Part shown: piece by piece, positions 20,719 through 29,272 of the stretch | Layout: each line of letters begins with the position of its first letter | Numbering within the stretch: the first letter of the stretch is position 1 | From: Irineochytrium annulatum | Taxonomy: Eukaryota > Chytridiomycota > Chytridiomycetes > Chytridiales > Chytridiaceae | Assembly (NCBI GenBank): GCA_027600665.1 | Contig: JADGJL010000241.1 | Location: 1-29,431, forward strand | Length of the DNA stretch: 29,431 nucleotides | Direction: 5' to 3' | The notes under the pieces: generated by a model | What the model was told of the DNA's origin: nothing | What the model saw: only the letters and a program-made list of their open reading frames with translations | Database searches by the model: none | Translations under genes and position numbers: made by a program

Positions 20719-23162
20719 ATGAACCGTCATCGCGAGATGCCGAAGGTGCTCTGCGTGGCCGAGAAGCCGTCCATCTCGAAGGCTCTCGCGGGTTTGCTTG
20801 CCAACAACCGCTTTCAAACCGTCCGTACACGCTACTTTCATGCGACCTCGACTAATGCTCGCAGAGGAACACGCGGGACAAGTACATCAAGAACTACGAC
20901 TTCGACTCCACATTCGAGGGACAGCCCTGCCGCGTGACCATGACATGCCTGATCGGGCACCTGATGGGCCTGGATTTCCCAGACGACGTTAGGAGGTGGC
21001 AGAGCGTTGACCCAGCGCAGCTATTTGAGCTGCCGGTCCGGAAGTTCGTCCCTAAGGATAAGCGGGAGCTGCAGAACAACATAAAGCAGGAGTCGAGGAA
21101 CGCCATGGCGGTTGTTATTTGGACAGATTGCGATCTGGAGGGGGAGAATATCGGCGGAGAGGTTGTGGAGGTGTGTCGGCAGGCGAATCCGAGGATCTTG
21201 GTCAAGAGAGCGAGGTTCTCGGTCGTTCAGCAAAGGTTTGTCGAAGCGAAGCGCTGCCAACTGTAACCTAATGTACAGAGAAGTGCTCAGAGCGTGGACA
21301 AATTTGCAGGAGATGGATTGGAACCAGGTCAGCACCGTGGTGGCCAGTGGAGCAACTAGCAACTGGATTGGAACTGATACTGGTACCAGGTCAGCGCCGT
21401 GGACACGAGGCAGGAGTTAGACCTTAGGATTGGGGCGGCATTCACGCGGTTCCAGACCTTGTATTTGCAAAACAAGTTTCCTCAGCAACTAGAAGATAAT
21501 ATCGTCAGCTATGGTTAGGACCAGTAGTATGTTGCATTTTTTGACGGCCCTCCTTTTCGAACACAACACTCTCTCCGCGCGAAGCGCGTGTTTCCCCTTC
21601 GATCCTTCACCTGCTAAAATCCCATCTTGCGTCAGGATCCTGCCAATTCCCTACCCTCGGCTTTATCGTCGACCAGTTCGAGCTCGTCAAGTCCTTCTGC
21701 CCCGAGGATTTCTGGAAGATTAACCTCCAGATCAAGAAGGGGAACGAGGTTCAAAATTTCTCGTGGTGCCGGAACAGGCTCTTCGACCACCAGACGGCCG
21801 TTGCTATCTTCGAGGATTGCGTCAACAATCCTACGGCGACGGTGGTGGAGCTTAGATCGAAGCCTACGGAGAAATGGTTACTATTCCTTCGCTCACCATT
21901 TGCGCGGTCCTCATGTAACACCGTCGAAGGCGACCGCTTCCGCTTACTACGGTCGAAATGATGAAGTTCGCGTCAAATGTGTTGCGGATTACTTCGGATC
22001 GAGTAATGAAGGTATTCACATCAGGCGACATTCGACCTCTGCTGACGATTCCATCTCTAGCTCGCCGAAGATCTCTACACGCAAGGCTTCATCAGCTACC
22101 CGCGAACGGAGACGGACGTCTTCGACCGCGGCTTCAACCTCCATGAGCTCATCCACGCCCAGACCCAGGACCCGCGATGGAGTGCTTACGCAACAGGGTG
22201 AGATAAGATGAAGTCACATGACTTATCCTTCTGACTTAAATGCTTGCAAGTTTGGAGAACGGCGGCTTTGTGTTCCCTCGAGGCGGCGGGCATAACGACC
22301 AGGCCCATCCACCTATCCACCCGACAAAGTGCGGGGCCGGGTTGGATGGCGATAATGCCAGGCTGTATGAGTTCATAACAAGAAGGTTTTTGGCGTGCTG
22401 CTCGGCCAATGCAAGGGGTCATGAGACGTCAGTTGACTTAGTGATCGCAGGGGAACGATTTACGGCGTCAGGTTTGCGCTTTCTTGACCATAAGGGGTGT
22501 GCAAAGAGGCTAAGGGATGTTAAGGGCTTGTGATCCAGCAGAGGAATTATTTGGAGATATATACCTACGACAAGTGGAACGCGTCGACGCTGATCCCGTT
22601 CCAGCGGAACGAGACCGTGCAGCCGCACAGCCTGCAACTCGTCAGCGGGAAGACTACGGGGCCGCAGCTGCTCTCGGAGGCGGAGCTCATCTCGGCAATG
22701 GAGAAGGGTGGGATTGGTAAGAAACAGCACGCTAGTTTTAGTTGCTGAAGCATGTATTTGCGTAAAGGGACGGACGCGACCATTGCGGAGCACATCAAGA
22801 AGATCCTGGAGCGCCAGTACGCGGAGAAGGAAAACGGGAAGTTCAGCCCGACGACGCTGGGTATGGGTCTGATTGCCGGCTACAGGGACATGGAGCTCGG
22901 CCTCTCGCTTGCCAAACCGTACTTGCGCAGCCAGGTAAACAGCCAAACTTTATTTGTATTTGTGTGTGTCTATGTAAAACGTGCGTATAACTAATGAGGG
23001 TAATTGTTAAAGATGGAGGCCAGCATAAAGGCCATTTGCAGCGGCGTCAAGACGAAGGAGGAGTGCATAACGGAGAGCGTGAACATGTACCGCGGCGCGT
23101 TCCAAGAGGCGAACGACAAGGCCAACAAGCTCGCCGAGGCGCTCGCGAGGTTGTTTGGCTAA
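20719..23162 (+). CDS. TOP3: DNA topoisomerase III (type IA), Top3-alpha-like core
   Basis: Nuclear type IA topoisomerase that relaxes negative supercoils and, with a RecQ helicase and Rmi1 in known systems, dissolves recombination intermediates. Eleven exons: 20719-20820, 20865-21235, 21279-21327, 21390-21513, 21636-21873, 21930-22011, 22061-22197, 22251-22471, 22525-22716, 22768-22934, 23013-23162, giving about 610 residues. Seen: TOPRIM start VLCVAEKPS (catalytic Glu), [13 protein letters not shown] (Asp-x-Asp-x-Glu retained), [32 protein letters not shown], the active-site tyrosine in [11 protein letters not shown] (Tyr335, 22097-22099), [23 protein letters not shown] and a C-terminal EALARLFG. 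It stops at the catalytic core with no zinc fingers, like budding yeast Top3 and unlike animal TOP3A. The usual Arg after the second TOPRIM Asp is Leu125. In-frame ATGs also lie at 20635 and 20737; codon use before 20719 looks noncoding, and 20737 best matches the yeast start. Confidence 0.93.
21314..21402 (+). repeat. Direct repeat flanking and forming TOP3 intron 3
   Basis: Copy 1 (21314-21340) and copy 2 (21364-21402) share TGGATTGGAAC followed by CAGGTCAGC, one substitution (A or G), then CCGTGG; copy 2 carries a 12-bp insertion between the two blocks. The CAG|GT in copy 1 is the donor and the CAG|GT in copy 2 is the acceptor of a 62-nt intron (21328-21389). Removing it restores the conserved [17 protein letters not shown]. 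Exons on both sides match type IA topoisomerases, so the splice is well supported. Confidence 0.85.
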
Positions 23163-23199
23163 ATCCGTTGTTGCTGATTCTGCTGGGAAAGAGGGCGTA
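23163..23199. other. 37-bp gap between convergent TOP3 and WDR genes
   Basis: The TOP3 stop (23160-23162) and the WDR49-like stop (TAG on the minus strand, 23200-23202) are 37 bp apart. The first plus-strand AATAAA downstream of TOP3 that I find is at 23534-23539, inside a minus-strand intron (23487-23551), so the TOP3 transcript may overlap the last exons of its neighbour. Confidence 0.6.
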
Positions 23200-26100
23200 C
23201 TACTTTTTCCGGAACTTGCTGCCTGCGGGCAGGAGGTTTGGGATCTCCTCGAGTTCGACCACGTGGAGCATGTGGAAGACGGCGTCGTGGCGCGCGCGGA
23301 CGGGCACGCGTTGGACCCGGTTGTGGCGCGTGCTATCGAATGTGAAGAATTTCTGAAAATGTAATATCAATATTGCGACTTTCAGGATTTGGACAGCTGT
23401 GCCGTTATTTACCTTTTGATTCCGCACCGTCACAAGCTCGGAGTCGATTTCCCAGTCCTCGGCGTTTTTCCGACGGACGCAGTAGTCTGTTGTTTTGTAA
23501 TTAATGAACATCGAGACGAGTGACGATAACGTCAATAAAGATGGAATCTACCTCGCCACTTCTTCGCAATATATGCCTGGATAGCTTTTAGTCGTAGGTC
23601 CTTCATTTTCTCAATGAGGTCCACTGTGAGATAGGTTAATAGTGGTCTATTCACGCGCTGTTAGTCAACTTACCGCCTTCCACCTCCTCCTCCGGCGGCG
23701 GCCCGCCATAATCCTTAGAAATACCCCTCCAAGTGTCGATGACGTTCTTCTTGAGGTTCTCCTTATGCATCGATATCATCTGGTTCCGCTGCCGCTCAAG
23801 CGCCGTCTCGTGCTTTACGTCCGCCGGCAGCGCCATGTACGTCGTCGCGTCGCCCAACACCCACGGGTTATCCTGACCGAACACGCCGACGTGTTGGCCT
23901 TCGGCCGTCCAGACGCGGATAGTACCGTCTTTAGAGGCCGTAAGGATCACGTCGTTTGTGTTGACGTAGTTTACACTGGTTTTTGTTAGTAAGAAGCCTG
24001 GCAGGAAGGAGTTACCTAGCGATGCATTGAATGTGCGCCCTCCAGAAGATCTTCAGCGTGCACTGAGCCTCGTAGTCTCGCTTACTGTCTACGTAAAAAT
24101 TCCGGACGTCGAATATCTATCAAGCAGGTAAGACCTAACATATCGTCCAAAGGTTAAATCGTGTGCTTACCCGAACATGCCCCTTCGATCCACCGACAAG
24201 CAACAGCGTCCCCTCCGGATTCGTCGCCATCGTCGACAAGCCCTCATCATCCGTAACTTGGCAGTTCAGCTCATAAACCAACGTCCCCTCGTACACATCC
24301 CAGAACCTCAAATGCCCATCCGCATGACAGGATATCAGCGGCACCTTATACCACCTCGTGTTCATCTTCTCGCTGTTCTGCAAAAACAGGATCTTTTCGA
24401 CGACCTTCTCCTCTTTACTCCTCAAGTCCAGGAAACGCTCCCTCATCGTGCTTTTGATGTAACCGGATTCGAGGTTCCAGACCACGATGATGCCGTCGAT
24501 GCTGCTGGTGGCCAGGATGTTGGGCGGACAGAAGGCGACGGAGGAGATATCGTCCTCGTGGCCACGGTGCGCGCCCCAGCCGGCGCCGTTAAGGACCCGG
24601 ACGGGGAAGGCCTCGAAGTGGGAGGTGTCGTCGAGGAAGATAGAGATCTTCCGGTCCCAGCCGACCGCGACGATGTAACGATTGGACCCCTGCGGGCGCC
24701 TTATGTCAGTGATCGATGTCTTACTCAACAAATCGGCTATGTAGCGGTACCATCTCGACGTATATGAGTTCCGTGACCTCGAGGAGGTTCCCCTTGATCA
24801 TTTTCCGGAGTATCTGGCCGTTGTTGAAGTTCCACATCTTCACGACGCCGTCCCGGCTTCCCGTTATAAGCCGCCGGCCCGTTAGATCGAAGCACATCGA
24901 CGTAATTTCCAGTTTCTAACTTTGAGTAAGCCAAAAACAAAGATAGTCGAAAGAGTTTACCCCATGCGCATTGTGGAACTGGAAGATCTTGTCCCCCGAC
25001 GCCAAGTCCCAAATCGACACTGTCCCGTTCTGGCACCCGCTCACTACCTGCCCACCACATATCCGTCAATTCCCTCACGACTTTAAGTACAGCACTCAAA
25101 CCTGATGAAAGTTCTCATTAAACATCGCCGCCACGAGGCCCGCGTCATGGCTCCTCGCAATCGCATGCCTCGTATTCTTATAAAGCGGCCACGTCTCCAA
25201 TTTATTACTCCCCGTAATCAGCTGCCTGTTCGTAGCGTCGAAATAAATTGACGAGATGATGTTCTCCGGCCTATGAGGCACCTTGTCCATAAGTGTCTGG
25301 AGGCAGTTCAGGTTGCGGACGTTCCAGATCTTGATGGCTTTATCCTCGGAAAGGCTGATGAGCTGGGACTCCTCGTGGTTCACAATCAGGGTGCTGATGG
25401 CCGTATTATGGCCGTGGAGGCTGCCGGCGGGTTTAGAGAGGACGTAGGGATTCCATAGGCGGCTAATTGATCATATGTTAGCCCGTCACCCTTGTCACAA
25501 AATGATGGACGTACATAATCTTATCCCTCCCGCCCGTGACGAGAAAGCTCGGTCGCCGGCAAAAGTCGAAGCACTTTATCCCCTTCGCCACCTGTAGCGG
25601 TCTTAGCGTCCGCCGCTCGAGGTCGCCGATGACAAGGGACCGGTTGTTCTCGGACGAGCAGGAGACGAACGAGTTCATCTCCTGATAGTACTGGACCTTG
25701 AGGACCCAGTCGTTATGGATTTTCCGCTGTAAAAAGTTGAATAAGTTAAGAAAAAATCATGATAGGCGAGCGCGAACAAGGCCAGGTATGGCCGAGGGTA
25801 TCGTGCAGCAGGAAGTCGGTAAACGGGATTGCAGTTATTTTCCACGTCCCACAATCAACATCTTTGCGCCACACGCCACCCTTAACTGCCAACATTTGAT
25901 TGGCCGGCTTCACTCACCCTGTAAAACGACAAATTGTTCTTCCTCAGACTATCCTTCTTCAGAAGCTTTGACGGCGTGAGCGTCTCGCTGGCGTCCGAGT
26001 CCGAGGAGTTGTCGAAGAGGAACTTGCGGGTGATGTTAAGGACGTTAACATAGCCGCCGTCGTCGCCAAAAAGGATCAGGTCGCCGTCGTCATCGTAGTG

Positions 26101-27138
26101 CGCTGACAACAAGGACGCCTTCAACGGGAAGAAGCACAAATAGAGGGGAAATAGCGTTACCGGCGTATGCTATGCAAAGAGGGTTGTGCTCGAGCTGGTT
26201 GATGGAGGCCATGAGGCGGGCTTTTATCGACAGGACGTCGTATATACATAACCTGGTTCAGTACATCAGAGCCATTCTCAATAAATTAAAAGTGCTCACT
26301 GTCGGTCGTCGGTTATGATGACAAGCTTCCCATTATCCTGCATAAAGATCGCATCGGACACCCACGAGAAGTTCTGCGTCAGGTCCTTTGTGTTGATCAC
26401 TTTCAGCAGCTTCAGATTCATCCCCCACAGACAGACTGTGCCTTCTCGGCTAAGAGGCATATCAGATTCAAGTAGATATAAAGTGCCTTACCTGACGGTG
26501 ATGTACTTCCTCTCCTTCTGTATAAAGTCAATCCGCTTGATCATATCCTTATGCGGTCCATTGATGAACCTCCTGACTCTTTCATCAATGACGGTCCTCT
26601 GTTACTTCGCGTTAATTTCCACTCTCCAATTGTCTTGACCCAAAACACCTCCTGAATCCATCCTCCTCCTCTCCTTTCCTTCCCACATTGAAATGTATGC
26701 TAACCATATCATCGGCCTCCATCGACCCCGTCATCATGTAAGTCGAGAACTCATCCCAATCCACGGTCCCGTCCGAATTCGCATCGATCTTCATGAACAG
26801 CATCGTCATCTGATCGTGGCTCAGGCCACCTCCCAGCACTTTCCCAAAGACCTCGCGAAACTTGTCGATGTCGAATCCCGTTGACCCGTCGTCGTTCTTG
26901 TGCTCGTTGAAGATGCGAAGGAGGTTTTCGAAGTGGTGGATGTTCATGTACTGCTGGACATCGCTGTTAAAGCTATGGTTGATGAAGTAGGGGCGAGTGT
27001 ATTAGTTCTTGCATTCATGGTGACTTAAAAAAGGAGGGGAAAGTACTTTGCGGTCCGCGTTGTCTTCTTTGGGGATTCGGCCAATGCGGCCTGGGATTGG
27101 GATTGGCGGGCATCGAAGATGTTGGGGAGGTTGTCCAT
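23200..27138 (-). CDS. WDR49: EF-hand and WD40-repeat protein, WDR49/CFAP337-like axonemal protein
   Basis: Sixteen exons in coding order: 27047-27138, 26705-26972, 26492-26598, 26300-26449, 26161-26252, 25918-26102, 25515-25726, 25102-25462, 24961-25047, 24751-24915, 24171-24689, 24016-24116, 23674-23975, 23552-23623, 23413-23486, 23200-23352. Every junction keeps phase; the product is 979 residues. The N-terminus has a degenerate EF-hand near residues 52-70 and a canonical loop DANSDGTVDWDE at 94-105. About eleven WD strands follow, for example REGTVCLWG, EDKAIKIWNV, QNGTVSIWDL, RDGVVKMWNF, IDGIIVVWNL, ADGHLRFWDV and SKDGTIRVW, enough for two beta-propellers. The architecture and length match WDR49/CFAP337, which is ciliary in other organisms; I recall it from work on radial-spoke bases, so that link is from memory. 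The start ATG at 27136-27138 is the first Met in a frame that follows an upstream stop. A 70-codon overlapping frame starting at 27227 is rejected. Confidence 0.85.
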
Positions 27139-27306
27139 TCCGAATGCCCGGGATCCGCCGGTCGGATGGATGGGACGAGGGTGGTGGCGTCGATTCGCAC
27201 CGATGAAGGGTCGTCAAAACTCGCCATTCATTGAATACCTCGACACATAGACCTCCTCCTCCAGCTAGTCGTTATCCGCCCTCCCCGAGCCGCGAAGCGG
27301 CGAGTC
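27139..27306. promoter_or_regulatory. Region upstream of the WDR49-like gene
   Basis: This short interval contains the 5' UTR and probably the promoter of the minus-strand WDR49-like gene and, if real, of the small plus-strand gene at 27307. It includes a perfect GC hairpin at 27289-27301. No known promoter element is recognised. Confidence 0.35.
27289..27301. repeat. Small GC hairpin with GAA loop
   Basis: The sequence GCCGC-GAA-GCGGC forms a five-base-pair stem with a three-base loop. A similar hairpin, CGCGC-GAA-GCGCG, lies at 21576-21588 inside a TOP3 intron. Two occurrences are too few to call a repeat family. Confidence 0.4.
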
Positions 27307-27738
27307 ATGGAGCTAGTTCCGGCCACCTTCACATCCCCTGACCTGGATTGTGCTCACAATCTCTCCGCAAGCGACATGGTCGAGGCTCGTCGCTTTCACC
27401 ACGGTGGTCAGACCCCTCTCTACTGCCGCTTCATCGGCCTCAAAACTAAAGGACGAGATTTGGACGATGAGACGAAGGTCAAGTCCCGTGATTCAGTGAA
27501 ATTCCGCATGGTGAGGTCAATAGTATCGGTACCGTAAGTTGTTTTGCACTGGAAGGAGAAATAGGAAGGGATGCCCCCATCATTGCTTTTGGAAGAGCGG
27601 GGCCTCTGTCGCACCCAGCCACATTCAGGCCATTTGGGACATGAAGGCGCACAAACTATCAAGTCCTCCTGGTGCCTTCCACCCAACATCCATGCGGACG
27701 TGCTCGAAGCCATGCACGAGTTCTTTATTGCAATTTAA
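27307..27738 (+). CDS. Possible small hypothetical protein, two exons
   Basis: An ATG at 27307 opens a frame that meets a good donor (ATG|GTGAGG) at 27510. A 54-nt intron ending AAATAG joins in phase to 27565-27738, ending in TAA, for a 125-residue product. It starts MELVPATFTSPDLD and ends with the segment WCLPPNIHADVLEAMHEFF. The second exon reads like protein-coding sequence (amphipathic, with a natural-looking end), but no family is recognised and no polyadenylation signal is seen. Another donor (ATA|GTATCG at 27520) would also keep frame. It sits between the WDR49-like and clathrin light chain genes. It may be a real lineage-specific gene or noncoding sequence with chance open frames. 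Confidence 0.4.
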
Positions 27739-27973
27739 CTCTGTTATTGCAATGCTAGATGCTGATCAGATATGACATAGCAAGCACTATAAATGTTCAT
27801 GCGAACCCCACAGCGTGTCGAGCGTACATCAGCCAATGTTCGAGGACGTCGCGTCGCAGAGCGCTGGCATGTAATGTTTGCTGTGGAATGAAGAGACTTC
27901 GATGGGAGGCGGCCTTCAGCCCAGCCAGTGAATTCGTCAAATTCACCGCAAGTTCGCAGATCACTCCCACGAC
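27739..27973. other. Region upstream of clathrin light chain
   Basis: 235 bp between the possible small gene and the clathrin light chain start codon. It presumably holds the clathrin light chain promoter. No specific element is recognised. Confidence 0.4.
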
Positions 27974-29072
27974 ATGGACGGTATGCACCTCCGCTCTTCC
28001 TCACTTCATGATCCCATCGATTTAACATCTGCCCACCAACCCATACCAGACTTTCTAGCCCGCGAGCGCGAGATCCTCGGCGCCGATGCCGACCTCTTCT
28101 CGACAGACAACCCCGCGCCCGCCATCGACTCGTCCGCCGCGCCCGCGTTTGGCGACTTCACTGGCGCGACCAGCAACGGCGGAGGGGGCGATATGGGAGG
28201 GTTTGGGGACTTCGAGGCGTCGGCCTTTCCTGAGGATCCGAGCGGGGGCTTCATGGGATCGGCATTGGGTTCGTCGGATGCGCCGCAGGTTCGGGCCATA
28301 AGGAGATTTTGGATGAGCAGTGTGGAATGCTGATGTTTGTGTGTGATATGGTTGGTTTAGATGGGCTTGAACTCGTTTATCCCGCCGGCGGATCCTCCGG
28401 TCGAGGTTGAATCCGATGCCGTCAAGTACGTCCCCTCACCTTCACCATTATCGTACACGCACCGCTAATATTTTATGAATGGAACAGGGCCTGGAAGGAG
28501 CAGTTTGCGGCCACGATCGCGGAGCGGGATGCACGGTCGGCTCGGAAGCACCAGGAGGTGCTCGCGACGGCCAAGGACTCACTCGAGAGGTTTTACGCCG
28601 AGTACAACGACAAGAAGAGCAAGAGCATCGCGAGGAACAAGGAGAACGAGAAGCAGTTGAGCGAGAAGAGGGAGGAGGTTGGGAAGGAGGGGAACGTTTG
28701 GGTGAGTGGAGCGAACCAAAGCGAATGTTGTTGGGAGCGGAAAAGAGTGAACGAATTCAGGCGAACGACAGGAAGGGAGTGTTTGATGGGTGGAAGTTGA
28801 GACAAATTGCGGAATGTCAAACCTGATTCACGTCGCTAACGCCTTTACCCTTCTAGGAATCTGTCGTGAAGCAGATCGACTTATCGGCCTCGTCGTCCTT
28901 CTCAAACCCGGCTCGAGACGCCAAGAAGAGCAAGCCGGGTGAGTCCGGTGGAGCGGGGAAGGACGGTGAGAAGAAGGCCGTCAAGCCGAAGGCGAAGGAC
29001 ACGTCCAGGATGAAGAGCCTCTTGATCTCGTTGAAGGCTGACAAGCAGGCGCCTGGGGTGAAGGCTCAGTGA
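27974..29072 (+). CDS. CLC1: Clathrin light chain
   Basis: Light chain of the clathrin coat, binding the heavy-chain hub in endocytic and Golgi vesicles. Five exons (27974-27980, 28050-28288, 28361-28425, 28488-28701, 28857-29072) encode 246 residues. After splicing the N-terminus reads MDDFLAREREILGADADLF, the usual fungal-type start. A Gly/Ala/Asp-rich low-complexity region with FGDF and GFGDFEASAF follows, then the heavy-chain-binding helix from AWKEQFAATIAERDARS through SLERFYAEYNDKKSKSIARNK, then VVKQIDLS, a basic Lys/Gly-rich linker, and DTSRMKSLLISLK near the end. The first exon has only seven coding bases; its 69-nt intron has no stop and is a multiple of three, so an unspliced message would stay open. 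An AATAAA lies 38 nt after the stop. Confidence 0.93.
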
Positions 29073-29110
29073 TGGAAAGCCGCAGGGGGCGGTGCGAGTT
29101 TTTTTTGTGG

Positions 29111-29116
29111 AATAAA
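29111..29116 (+). terminator. Polyadenylation signal of clathrin light chain
   Basis: AATAAA lies 38 nt downstream of the TGA stop, after a run of seven T residues. Spacing and context fit a cleavage signal. Confidence 0.65.
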
Positions 29117-29189
29117 ATATATCATGTTGGATGCTTCCTTCGTTCGCTTGAAGTGGAAATTCCAATTTGTGCGGCCGCATCAGGCAATC

Positions 29190-29195
29190 TTTATT
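29190..29195 (-). terminator. Possible polyadenylation signal of the right-edge minus-strand gene
   Basis: On the minus strand AATAAA occurs 77 nt after the TGA stop of the partial frame at the right edge. It supports the view that a gene ends here on that strand, convergent with clathrin light chain. Confidence 0.4.
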
Positions 29196-29272
29196 AATAC
29201 ACTATTGAAATGTGACTGGTTATTTCTCGACAACTTGCAGGTTTCCTTAGAATGGAAAACGCAGTGGAATTG

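Noticed and set aside
21328..21389. Frameshift or pseudogene in TOP3
   Set aside because: The apparent break is a normal 62-nt GT-AG intron; splicing restores a conserved motif exactly.
22994..23364. Plus-strand frames overlapping the TOP3 end
   Set aside because: They are out of the TOP3 frame or antisense to the last WDR49-like exon and resemble no protein family.
24177..24767. 196-codon plus-strand open frame
   Set aside because: It is antisense to the 173-codon exon 24171-24689 of the WDR49-like gene, whose WD repeats and phase-consistent splice sites are clear. The open frame comes from GC-biased third positions.
27015..27227. 70-codon minus-strand frame as N-terminus of the WDR49-like protein
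   Set aside because: Its phase at the donor (27045-27046) does not fit the next exon, whereas the overlapping frame starting at 27138 joins in phase.
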